From positions 1-7,416 of the forward strand of contig DUQY01000176.1 of assembly GCA_012837565.1 (NCBI GenBank): 7,416 nt of DNA, written 5' to 3'. Position 1 is the first letter of the stretch; the number at the start of each line of letters is the position of its first letter. Below are positions 1-6,884 of this stretch, piece after piece. Below the pieces are notes generated by a model. It saw nothing but the letters and a program-made list of their open reading frames with translations, made no database searches and had not been told where the DNA came from. The translations under genes and the position numbers were made by a program. The DNA comes from Bacteroidales bacterium (GTDB lineage: Bacteria > Bacteroidota > Bacteroidia > Bacteroidales > P3).

Positions 1-2
1 AT

Positions 3-380
3 GTTACAGGAGGAGCTCACCCAAATAAATTAAAATATTATTTCGTTTACGATTTTTCATTAAGGAAAAAACTTAATAATGAAGATATACTCATTCCAAA
101 TATAAAAGATAACCTAAGCCTAAAAGAGCTTTTGCTTAATCAAATGATGAAACAAGAAAAGGCAAAACAAATATCGGATTTGAATTTGTTTGATGTAAAA
201 TCCTCCAAAGACTTTATCATTTCACCTATTATTTATTTCGATTCTACTAATCTTATTTTTGTTTATGGCGACTACGATATAAGAGCTTATGTTTATGGAC
301 CAACAGAAATCAAAATACCAATAAAAGAAGCAAAACCTTTCTTAAGAGAAGATTTTAAGAAAAGGCATTTCTCAGAATAG
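3..380 (+). CDS. DUF3298-domain (RsiV/PdaC-like) envelope protein, 3' fragment
   Basis: This is the C-terminal 125 residues of a gene whose start lies left of the window. The frame is open from base 3 to the TAG at 378-380, so the first internal ATG (132) should not be taken as the start. The opening residues VTGGAHPN, then YYFVYDF, resemble the 'TGGAH' core of the DUF3298 domain. The later IYFDSTNLIFVYGDYDIRAY and GPTEIKIP segments, ending in a KPFLRED-like tail, match how that domain usually closes ('GPIEV.IPY..LKPYL'). Such domains occur in secreted or membrane-anchored envelope proteins, including RsiV anti-sigma factors and PdaC-type deacetylases. The N-terminus that would separate these is missing, so no specific function can be given. 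It lies 54 nt upstream of the gldB-like gene on the same strand and probably shares its transcript. The family call is from remembered motifs. Confidence 0.72.
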   Translation, partial: VTGGAHPNKLKYYFVYDFSLRKKLNNEDILIPNIKDNLSLKELLLNQMMKQEKAKQISDLNLFDVKSSKDFIISPIIYFDSTNLIFVYGDYDIRAYVYGPTEIKIPIKEAKPFLREDFKKRHFSE

Positions 381-434
381 AACATTATTAATAGTATTTT
401 TTCTTAAAACTTTTTACCTAATAGATTTCTCTCT

Positions 435-1463
435 ATGAAAAAGATATTTTTACTTGCAGCTATAAGTATTATTGTACTTTCTTCTTGTTCTAAGAATAAG
501 AAACAAGTACTTGTTGATCCATCAACAGGAAACGAAATAACAATGAATATAAATAGGTTTGAGGATGTCTTATTTGACAAAAGCCAACAAGACCTTAAGT
601 CTCACTTGCAGGCTAACTTCGAAAACTATAAGCCTCTTTTCAATACTACATTAGACGATGCAGAATACTTCCAAATGATTAGCCATTTTGCAAACGACAC
701 CACAATGATTTCTGCTTATAAGGCAGTAAAAAAACGTTACCCTAGTTTAGATTGGGTTTCAAATCAGGTTACGAAAGCTTTCTCCGTTCTAATAGAAGAC
801 TATCCCAACACAAAAATTCCAAAGCTCTATTCCTTTATGTTTGGACCAGCTGATTTCTCTTATTCCTATTCAAGAAGGGTTGTTGCTCAAGAGGACTTCA
901 TAACCCTTGCAATTGACCTATATAGCATAAACACACTTCAAGAAAATCCATTCTATAGCCAGTATCCAAAATACATAATGTCAATGCTCGACTCTGCATA
1001 CATAGTTCCTGATATAATGAATGCATATCTTAGAAACGTAACAACCCAAGATATACCTTTAATGGAACAAAGCCACCAGGCATCATTATGCGATATAATA
1101 ATAGAAAGAGGGAAGTATTATTACGCATTAAAACAATTACTCCCTAAGTCATCAATGGGTGGCTTATTCCGATACACTCCTGAGCAAATGGATTGGGTTG
1201 AGAAGAATGAATACAATATTTGGGGATTTATTATTCAAAACCAGCTATTATATTCAAAAGACAGAACACAGTATATGCATATGATAACTGAAGGACCAAC
1301 AACAAAAGGATTAAATGGTTCACCCTCTCGCCTTGGAGATTATATTGGCTATAAGATTGTTGAGAAATATATGAAAGGCAGCAATAAATCATTAAAGGAA
1401 ATGTTTGAAACAAAGGATGCAAACCAAATACTTAAAGAATCATCTTATAGACCTAATAAGTAA
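435..1463 (+). CDS. gldB: Gliding motility-associated lipoprotein GldB homologue
   Basis: This encodes a predicted 342-residue lipoprotein. It has a short basic start (MKK), a hydrophobic stretch to about residue 15, and a lipobox LSSC with the lipidated cysteine at 18. Residues +2 onward (SKNKK) are basic, with no acidic surface-export signal, so a periplasm-facing location is likely. The body follows the GldB pattern: NINRFEDVLFD (38-48), ITLAIDLYS (156-164), YPKYIMSML (177-185), IIERGKYYY (222-230), YTPEQMDWVEKNEYNIW (247-263) and a C-terminal SPSRLGDYIGYKIV (296-309). In Flavobacterium GldB is needed for gliding, but homologues occur in non-gliding Bacteroidota, so the name gives family and does not show motility. 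No HExxH metal site is visible. Flavobacterial gldB is often next to gldC; here the next gene, 24 nt on, is a sulfatase-fold transferase. The start gives a complete signal peptide. I saw no convincing promoter in the 54-nt upstream gap. Confidence 0.82.
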   Translation: MKKIFLLAAISIIVLSSCSKNKKQVLVDPSTGNEITMNINRFEDVLFDKSQQDLKSHLQANFENYKPLFNTTLDDAEYFQMISHFANDTTMISAYKAVKKRYPSLDWVSNQVTKAFSVLIEDYPNTKIPKLYSFMFGPADFSYSYSRRVVAQEDFITLAIDLYSINTLQENPFYSQYPKYIMSMLDSAYIVPDIMNAYLRNVTTQDIPLMEQSHQASLCDIIIERGKYYYALKQLLPKSSMGGLFRYTPEQMDWVEKNEYNIWGFIIQNQLLYSKDRTQYMHMITEGPTTKGLNGSPSRLGDYIGYKIVEKYMKGSNKSLKEMFETKDANQILKESSYRPNK

Positions 1464-1487
1464 TTGCAATTATTGAAAGATTAAGAA

Positions 1488-3395
1488 ATGAAACTACATA
1501 TATCAGTACTTCTAAAATTCCTTCTAACACTTGGGTTATTATTATTAACCCAAATACCAATGTATTTCCTAAACACATCTATCTTTTCTGTTGATGGATT
1601 TGCAGATGTATTTTCTATTTTCTTAGGTTCTTTACGTTTTGGAATAGCAGCAACTGTTGTTTACCTTTCCTTCTTTATCGTCCTAAGCCTTCTTCCAATT
1701 CCAATAAGACAAAACAAATACTATAAAAGGCTTTGTAATTTCTTCTATGTGGTAGGAACAATCCTTATATTAGCACTTAGTTCCATTGATTTAGCGTATT
1801 ATAAATTCACTTATAAGAGAATAACCTACGATTTCTTCAGTTACCTTGGAGTTGGCGGTGATTTCAAAGAACTTATACCTCAATTTGCAAGAGATTATTG
1901 GCATATTGTAATCATATTTGTTATTCTAACCATCATTTTCCACTTCCTTAGAAAGTTAATTGATAAGAAGTTCTCCTCAGAATTAATCATACCAAATGCT
2001 AAATGGTATCTTAAAAACTCATTACTTTTTATTTTTATAACAGGTATTTTCTTTATTGGTCAAAGAGGAGGACTCCAACTCCGACCAATAAGCATTGTTC
2101 ATTCTAACTACTATACTTCAAGCCAAAACACACCACTTGTTCTCAACACTCCTTTCACCCTATACAGAACTTGGGGCGTAACAGGTGTTGAGCCAAAAGA
2201 TTATTTTAAAGATCAGAAAGAACTTAGGCTTTATTTCGACCCAATAATTCATCCAACAGATAAACAAACAGATAGTCTTTTCACTCAGCCATTAGAAATA
2301 GGGAAGACAAATATTGTAGTAATAATTGTAGAAAGCTATTCTCAGGAATACATGAACGGATACACTCCTTTTCTTTCCTCTTTGGCTCAAAAATCAATCG
2401 TTTTTAATGGTTATGCAAATGCAAAAAGGAGTATTGATGGAGTTCCTGCTGTCCTTTCTTCCCTACCTTTGCTAAGCGAAGAATCTTTTATCATTTCCCA
2501 ATATGGAAGCAATAACCTCTCATCCTTTGCCTCATTATTAAAACCATTCAACTATAAATCCTCTTTCTTCCATGGCGGATATAATGGCTCGATGGGCTTC
2601 GATGCTTTCTCCAAAAACATAGGCTACGATGATTATTACGGAAGAAGAGAATATAATAACGACAAGGACTACGACGGCAATTGGGGAATATTCGACGAAC
2701 CTTTCCTCCAATACATGGTTAGAGAACTCGACCACTACAAAGAGCCATTCACCTCAACCGTATTCACCCTTTCTTCACACCACCCATACACAATACCTAC
2801 TCAACATAAGGATAGATTCCCTAAAGGCACAATGATAGTCCACGAAACGGTTGGTTATGCCGACTATGCTTTGCAGCGTTTTTTCGAAGAGGCAGAGAAG
2901 AAACCTTGGTTTAATAATACATTATTTATTATCACTGCCGACCACTCGGCTGCAACACAGGAAGAAGAGTTTACAACCCTATTAGGGAAATTCCGTATAC
3001 CAATAATATTCTATCATCCTAAACTAAAACAAGGCATAAAGATAAATAAAACCATACAACAAGCAGATATACTCCCAACAGCAATGGCTATGATTGGCTA
3101 TCCAAAACCTTTTGTTGCCTTTGGACAAAATGCTTTTACAGAAGCAGACAAGCCCTATATATTATATGTAAGCGGAGAATATATGCTAGTAGAGGGTGAT
3201 TACCTTTGCAAATATAACGAAGGGTTAGAGTCCAAACTATATTTTTTACCCAACGATGTAAATGCAAAAAATGACATTGGAAAAGAAAATAAAGATATTC
3301 TAAAAAGAATGACACTAAAAATACAAGCAATTATTCAAGAATATAATGCTAGACTAATTGAAAACACATTGGTAATTAAAGATGAAAAAAGATAA
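1488..3395 (+). CDS. LTA synthase-family sulfatase-fold membrane transferase (phosphoglycerol/phosphoethanolamine transferase-like)
   Basis: This 635-residue inner-membrane enzyme has five likely transmembrane segments (about 8-28, 40-68, 83-104, 138-155, 177-192), then an outward-facing sulfatase/alkaline-phosphatase-fold domain from about residue 273. Visible active-site elements are IVVIIVES (metal ligand Glu282), KRSIDG (probable nucleophile Ser315, where LtaS has Thr), FHGG (His362), SSHHPY (His431/His432) and TADHSA (Asp485-His486 metal ligands). The layout and length match LtaS/OpgB-type enzymes, which move a phosphoglycerol or phosphoethanolamine head group from a phospholipid to a glycan or lipid acceptor and release diacylglycerol. 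Bacteroidota make no Gram-positive LTA, so the acceptor is unknown; periplasmic glycans, lipid A or capsule are possible. The final 14 nt overlap the start of a lipid kinase gene, which fits a role for that kinase in recycling the released diacylglycerol. Family assignment is firm; substrate is inference. Confidence 0.9.
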   Translation: MKLHISVLLKFLLTLGLLLLTQIPMYFLNTSIFSVDGFADVFSIFLGSLRFGIAATVVYLSFFIVLSLLPIPIRQNKYYKRLCNFFYVVGTILILALSSIDLAYYKFTYKRITYDFFSYLGVGGDFKELIPQFARDYWHIVIIFVILTIIFHFLRKLIDKKFSSELIIPNAKWYLKNSLLFIFITGIFFIGQRGGLQLRPISIVHSNYYTSSQNTPLVLNTPFTLYRTWGVTGVEPKDYFKDQKELRLYFDPIIHPTDKQTDSLFTQPLEIGKTNIVVIIVESYSQEYMNGYTPFLSSLAQKSIVFNGYANAKRSIDGVPAVLSSLPLLSEESFIISQYGSNNLSSFASLLKPFNYKSSFFHGGYNGSMGFDAFSKNIGYDDYYGRREYNNDKDYDGNWGIFDEPFLQYMVRELDHYKEPFTSTVFTLSSHHPYTIPTQHKDRFPKGTMIVHETVGYADYALQRFFEEAEKKPWFNNTLFIITADHSAATQEEEFTTLLGKFRIPIIFYHPKLKQGIKINKTIQQADILPTAMAMIGYPKPFVAFGQNAFTEADKPYILYVSGEYMLVEGDYLCKYNEGLESKLYFLPNDVNAKNDIGKENKDILKRMTLKIQAIIQEYNARLIENTLVIKDEKR

Positions 3396-4338
3396 GATAT
3401 TATTTATCATCAACCCAATATCGGGAATAGGCAAACAAAAGAAAGTAGAAGAATCAATAGAAAAGGTATTAGACTTTGATTTGTTTGAACATTATATTGC
3501 ATATACCGAATATGCCCACCACGCAACAGCTCTTAGCCTTCAAGCAGCAATAAATAATATTGATATTGTTGTTTCTGTTGGAGGAGATGGTTCAATTAAT
3601 GACTGCGTAAGAGGACTTATAGGAACAAACGTAACCCTGGGCATAATTCCTGCAGGAAGTGGCAATGGACTGGCAAGAACCCTTAACATACCTCTAAATA
3701 TAGACGAAGCAATTGAGGTCTTAAATAAAAATAAGAGAGCAACCATAGACACCATAAAAGTAAATAATAAAATTTATGCCTCAATTGCAGGCATTGGTTT
3801 CGATGCTCTAATTGCAAAAGAGTTTAGAGAAACCAAGACAAGAGGATTTAATAAATACTTTTCCCTAATTTTTCAACACTATCCTTTCTATGAGCCAAAG
3901 AAATATGTGATTGAGTTTGATGGACAGGAAATTGAGACCGAGGCCTTGTTTGTAAGCTTTGCCAATAGCAACCAATTTGGATTCAACACCATCATTGCAC
4001 CCTCGGCTAAGATAGATGACGGATATATACAGGTAAGCATAGTAAAGAAAGTACCACTTGTGATGTTACCATGGACTGCACAATTGCTGTTTTTCAGGAA
4101 TTTCGACAAATCAATCTATGTAAGATCATTTAAGGCACAAGAAATAAAAGTAATAAATAACGATTCAAGATTAGTAAACCTTGATGGAGAATCAGTGTTA
4201 ATGGATAAAGAATTAGTTTTTTCAATAAACCATAAATCACTTAACGTAATAATCCCAGAAGATAATGACAAAGAAAGAAAAGAACCGAGTTGGTATAGTC
4301 TATTCAACGAACCCCTCTTTCCAATACGAAGTATCTGA
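3382..4338 (+). CDS. Diacylglycerol kinase-family lipid kinase (YegS/DgkB/BmrU type)
   Basis: This 318-residue protein has the DAGK catalytic fold: FIINPISG near the N-terminus (8-15), the nucleotide-binding VGGDGSIND (66-74; most relatives have GGDGT), IPAGSGNGLAR (89-99), IAGIGFDA (135-142) and a late LDGE (267-270). The family phosphorylates diacylglycerol, or in some members other lipids such as sphingoid bases, with ATP at the cytoplasmic face of the membrane. ATG 3382 overlaps the upstream transferase stop by 14 nt, which suggests translational coupling. Diacylglycerol from that transferase is the most natural substrate, giving phosphatidic acid for reuse. Sphingolipid-related substrates cannot be excluded in Bacteroidota. 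The conserved fold ends near VIIP (289-292). The last 24 or so residues (295-318) are encoded inside the start of the SUI1 gene and look like a non-conserved tail. Start choice gives the normal short lead-in before the first beta strand. Confidence 0.9.
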   Translation: MKKDKILFIINPISGIGKQKKVEESIEKVLDFDLFEHYIAYTEYAHHATALSLQAAINNIDIVVSVGGDGSINDCVRGLIGTNVTLGIIPAGSGNGLARTLNIPLNIDEAIEVLNKNKRATIDTIKVNNKIYASIAGIGFDALIAKEFRETKTRGFNKYFSLIFQHYPFYEPKKYVIEFDGQEIETEALFVSFANSNQFGFNTIIAPSAKIDDGYIQVSIVKKVPLVMLPWTAQLLFFRNFDKSIYVRSFKAQEIKVINNDSRLVNLDGESVLMDKELVFSINHKSLNVIIPEDNDKERKEPSWYSLFNEPLFPIRSI

Positions 4339-4609
4339 AGAGGAGACCTTTGAAACCCTTCCTTCCAAACAACAAAACCTTAAAGTCCAGCTCGACAAAA
4401 AGCAAAGAGGAGGTAAGAAAGTAACCCTTATAACAGGATTTATTGGCTCAGAAGACGATCTTTCTGTTTTAGGAAAGATGCTTAAAACAAAGTGTGGCGT
4501 AGGTGGAAACACTAAAGATGGAGAGATTTTAATTCAAGGTGACCATAGAGAAAAAGTGATAGCACTATTGATTTCAGAGGGCTATAAAGCAAAGAAAGTA
4601 GGAGGCTAA
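4265..4609 (+). CDS. SUI1/eIF1-family translation factor (YciH-like)
   Basis: This encodes a 114-residue protein of the SUI1 family, bacterial relatives of eukaryotic initiation factor 1 that bind the small ribosomal subunit and influence start-site fidelity. The N-terminal GIVYSTNPSFQYE motif (10-22) followed by an acidic stretch (24-30) is, from memory, typical of Bacteroidota members. The SUI1 core follows: LDKKQRGGKKVTLITGF (43-59), LGKMLKTKCGVGG (69-81), DGEILIQGDHREKV (85-98), then a GYKAKKVGG end. ATG 4265 is preferred although it lies 74 nt inside the kinase gene, because the conserved VYSTNP motif sits in the overlap and the next in-frame Met is residue 72, within the core. It is the last gene of the five-gene block. 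Its presence with lipid and envelope genes is not mechanistically obvious. Confidence 0.9.
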   Translation: MTKKEKNRVGIVYSTNPSFQYEVSEEETFETLPSKQQNLKVQLDKKQRGGKKVTLITGFIGSEDDLSVLGKMLKTKCGVGGNTKDGEILIQGDHREKVIALLISEGYKAKKVGG

Positions 4610-4632
4610 ACAAATCCCTCTTACTTTGTTTA
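4607..4632 (+). terminator. Weak hairpin at the end of the SUI1 gene, possible terminator
   Basis: TAAACAAA (4607-4614, beginning with the SUI1 stop codon) is perfectly complementary to TTTGTTTA (4625-4632) across a 10-nt loop. The 8-bp stem has one G-C pair and no following U-run, so it is a poor intrinsic terminator by itself. It may be chance in AT-rich DNA. The repeat array about 50 nt downstream could form stronger structures. Confidence 0.25.
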
Positions 4633-4679
4633 AAATCAGCATAATCAAGCATTAAATTTCTATCTCTTTGTTTTAAATT

Positions 4680-4765
4680 GCTAAGATGTACATCTCACGC
4701 CGCTAAGATGTACATCTCAGCGTGCTAAGATGCACATCTCAGTAAGCTAAGATGTACATCTTAGC
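4680..4765. repeat. Four-copy tandem palindromic repeat, 22-bp period
   Basis: Units begin at 4680, 4702, 4724 and 4746, exactly 22 bp apart. Each is GCTAAGATGTACATCTCA or a close variant, joined by 4-nt linkers CGCC, GCGT and GTAA. The core AGATGTACATCT is a perfect 12-bp palindrome in units 1, 2 and 4; unit 3 has one change (AGATGCACATCT). Unit 4 reads GCTAAGATGTACATCTTAGC, a perfect 20-bp palindrome. Around unit 2 the palindrome extends to 22 bp (4701-4722) with one mismatched pair. Unit 1 (4680-4695) also pairs perfectly over 16 bp with unit 4 (4750-4765), so the array could fold as a long hairpin or as successive small ones. Possible roles are a dispersed REP/MITE-like repeat, a terminator or RNA-stability element for the upstream operon, or clustered protein-binding sites. 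Linkers of 4 nt exclude a CRISPR array. Confidence 0.93.
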
Positions 4766-4858
4766 AAAATGAATCTTTGAAAGAATAATTTTATACAGCG
4801 TTTTAATTTAATAATTCTTTGTTTAAGGCTCTAAGAACCCAAATTCATTAAACTCATA

Positions 4859-4892
4859 TTTGATAAATCTATTTGTATTTTGTGTATATTTG
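4859..4892 (+). promoter_or_regulatory. Probable Bacteroidota-type promoter for dxs
   Basis: TATATTTG (4885-4892) is an exact match to the Bacteroidota -7 box TAnnTTTG. A TTTG at 4859-4862, 22 nt upstream, can serve as the -33 element. Transcription would start a few bases downstream, leaving a leader of only about 10-20 nt before ATG 4915. It is the only full TAnnTTTG match I found in this intergenic region. The TTTG element is weak evidence alone because the region is T-rich. Confidence 0.6.
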
Positions 4893-4914
4893 CATTTTAT
4901 AAGTAGAAAAAGAT

Positions 4915-6825
4915 ATGCAAGAATATAATCAAGGGGAATTACTTAAGAATGTAAATTACCCAGAGGACATAAAGAAATTGTCTAAGAGTCAATTACCTCA
5001 GCTTTGTAATGAGGTTAGAAGTTATATTATTGATGTTTTGGCTAAGAACCCAGGACATCTTGGCTCTTCGCTAGGAACGGTTGAGTTAACTATTGCCCTT
5101 CATTATGTTTATGATATTCCTGTGGATTCTCTTATCTGGGATGTTGGTCACCAGGCCTATTCCCATAAGCTAATTACTGGAAGGAAAGATAGGTTTCATA
5201 CTATTAGGAAATTAAATGGTTTGAGCGGTTTTCCTAAGATTGAAGAAAGTAAGTACGATTGCTTTGGAACAGGGCATTCCTCAACTTCTATTTCTGCAAT
5301 TTTGGGTATGGCTATGGCAGATAAGTTGAAGGGAAATGAAAAACACAATCATATTGCTGTTATTGGCGATGGTTCGATGACAGGTGGAATGGTTTTTGAA
5401 GCCTTAAACCACGCAGGAACTACCGATTGTGATATGCTTGTTATTCTTAACGATAATGGCATCTCAATTGATAAGAAGGTTGGTGCAATGGGTGAATACT
5501 TTACCCTAATGACTACTTCACCTACTTATAATAGAGTAAAGAATAAATTATGGAATATGTTGGGAGGTAACTCTTCTTCATATCATAAGCCAAAGACTTT
5601 AGTTAATCGAGTTTTATTTGCTACTAAATCAGTTTTTTCTGGTAAAAGCAATTTCTTTGAAGCTCTTAGGATAAGATATTTTGGACCAATAAAAGGAAAT
5701 GATGTACTTGCCTTGGTTAAAACTCTTGAAGACTTAAAGAAAATTAATGGTCCCAAGATTCTACATATAATTACCAAAAAAGGAAAAGGACTAAAGTCGG
5801 CAGAAGATAATCCAATAACCTACCATGCTCCTGGAGTTTTCAATCCTAAGACAGGACAAAGGGAACAATGTGATAGTGGTGGAGATGATTGTATTAGTAA
5901 GTTCCAAGATGTTTTTGGAGATACTTTGGTTGAGCTTGGAGAGATGAACCAGAAGATTGTAGGGATTACTCCTGCTATGCTTTCGGGGTGCTCAATGAAT
6001 AAGTTTATGGAGACCTTCCCTGAAAGGTGTTTTGATGTTGGCATTGCAGAGCAGCACGCTGTTTGTTTTTCGGCAGGGCTTGCAGCAAATGGTTTAATTC
6101 CTTTCTGTAATGTTTATTCTTCTTTCCTACAAAGAGCTTATGACCAAATCATTCACGATGTTGCCTTGCAAAACCTTCCTGTTATTCTATGTCTAGACCG
6201 TGCAGGACTAGTGGGCGAAGATGGCGCAACGCATCATGGGGTTTTCGACTTATCTTATCTTCGTGCTATTCCTAACCTAACAATATTTGCTCCTTTAAAT
6301 GAATCGGAGTTAAGAAACATTATGTACACAGCTCAAAAGGGAATTTCCTCTCCTATGGTTATTCGTTATCCAAGGGGTAAGGGTTATTTGAAGAGCTGGA
6401 GAAATGAATTTGAAACAATAGAGATTGGTAAGGGTGAAAAGATAAGAGATGGTAAGGATGTTGCTATTCTTTCATTAGGAGCAATTGGAATAAATGCCAT
6501 TATTGCTGCAAACGAACTAGCGAAGGATTCAATAGAAGTTGCTATATATAATATGCGATTCTTAAAACCAATGGATACTGCAATGCTTGAAGAAGTCTTT
6601 GCTAGCTATGATAACATCATTACCATTGAGGATGGTGCTGAGAATGGCGGTTTTGGTTCGGCTGTGAGTGAATATGCAATTGATAAAGGATATAAGAATA
6701 GCATATTTAGAATGGGAATAAAGGATGAGTTTATTGAACATGGCTCTGTACAAGAACTACAAAAGCTATGCAAAATTGATTCGCATAGCTTAGTTTCAAG
6801 GGTTAAAGAGGTTCTTTCTAAATAG
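4915..6825 (+). CDS. dxs: 1-deoxy-D-xylulose-5-phosphate synthase
   Basis: DXS condenses pyruvate and glyceraldehyde 3-phosphate, using thiamine diphosphate and Mg2+, to make DXP. This is the first step of the MEP isoprenoid pathway, and DXP also feeds thiamine and pyridoxal synthesis in some bacteria. The protein is cytoplasmic and full length at 636 residues (E. coli about 620). Visible motifs are PGHLGSSLG (46-54, His48), WDVGHQAYSHKLITGR (75-90), GTGHSSTSIS (118-127), the diphosphate/Mg2+ motif GDGSMTGG through ILNDNGISID (151-186), GIAEQHAV (376-383, catalytic Glu379), YSSFLQRAYDQ (401-411), EDGATHHGVFD (435-445) and IRYPRGKG (483-490). The THHG motif is preceded by Ala where most homologues I recall have Pro, a mild change. 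A C-terminal transketolase-like domain follows (about 505-630). ATG 4915 lies just below a good promoter box; the leader AAAAAGAT has no clear Shine-Dalgarno, as is common in the phylum. It appears monocistronic, converging on the carboxylase genes. Confidence 0.97.
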   Translation: MQEYNQGELLKNVNYPEDIKKLSKSQLPQLCNEVRSYIIDVLAKNPGHLGSSLGTVELTIALHYVYDIPVDSLIWDVGHQAYSHKLITGRKDRFHTIRKLNGLSGFPKIEESKYDCFGTGHSSTSISAILGMAMADKLKGNEKHNHIAVIGDGSMTGGMVFEALNHAGTTDCDMLVILNDNGISIDKKVGAMGEYFTLMTTSPTYNRVKNKLWNMLGGNSSSYHKPKTLVNRVLFATKSVFSGKSNFFEALRIRYFGPIKGNDVLALVKTLEDLKKINGPKILHIITKKGKGLKSAEDNPITYHAPGVFNPKTGQREQCDSGGDDCISKFQDVFGDTLVELGEMNQKIVGITPAMLSGCSMNKFMETFPERCFDVGIAEQHAVCFSAGLAANGLIPFCNVYSSFLQRAYDQIIHDVALQNLPVILCLDRAGLVGEDGATHHGVFDLSYLRAIPNLTIFAPLNESELRNIMYTAQKGISSPMVIRYPRGKGYLKSWRNEFETIEIGKGEKIRDGKDVAILSLGAIGINAIIAANELAKDSIEVAIYNMRFLKPMDTAMLEEVFASYDNIITIEDGAENGGFGSAVSEYAIDKGYKNSIFRMGIKDEFIEHGSVQELQKLCKIDSHSLVSRVKEVLSK

Positions 6826-6829
6826 AATT

Positions 6830-6846
6830 AGAAGTTAAATACTTCT
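6830..6846. terminator. Small hairpin between convergent genes, possible bidirectional terminator
   Basis: AGAAGT (6830-6835) pairs with ACTTCT (6841-6846) over a TAAAT loop, 5 nt after the dxs stop. A T-rich but interrupted run (TCCTATTTCTT) follows. It lies in the 59-bp gap between the convergent dxs and biotin carrier genes, where a terminator is expected. The six-pair stem is weak, so this is a low-confidence call. Confidence 0.3.
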
Positions 6847-6884
6847 TCCTATTTCTTAGTCTCTTTAGTATCTGTAATTTCTTT

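Larger units (their letters stand above)
4610..4914. other. 305-bp non-coding gap between the SUI1 gene and dxs
   Basis: No ORF with protein-like features was seen on either strand. From left to right it holds the weak hairpin overlapping the SUI1 stop, an AT-rich stretch (4633-4679), a four-unit palindromic repeat array (4680-4765), a second AT-rich stretch (4766-4858) in which I recognise nothing, and the dxs promoter (4859-4892). I saw no recognisable riboswitch or tRNA. The repeat array is locally richer in G+C than its flanks, which suggests a distinct origin. Confidence 0.8.

Noticed and set aside
132..380. Separate 82-residue small protein starting at ATG 132
   Set aside because: The same frame is open back to the window start and encodes DUF3298-like sequence (VTGGAHPN), so this is an internal Met of a truncated larger gene.
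422..429. TAGATTTC as a -7 promoter box for the gldB-like gene
   Set aside because: It lacks the final G of TAnnTTTG, lies 5 nt from the ATG, and has no TTTG at a suitable distance upstream.
2629..2835. Plus-strand ORF inside the transferase gene, and several 60-75 codon antisense ORFs within the other genes
   Set aside because: Low-complexity translations without family motifs, fully inside strongly supported genes in another frame.
4680..4765. Short CRISPR array
   Set aside because: Units are palindromic and separated by only 4 nt; there are no spacer-length unique sequences and no cas genes.
4615..4914. Thiamine-type riboswitch controlling dxs
   Set aside because: No THI-box-like conserved segments seen, and the promoter box at 4885-4892 leaves a leader too short to hold one.
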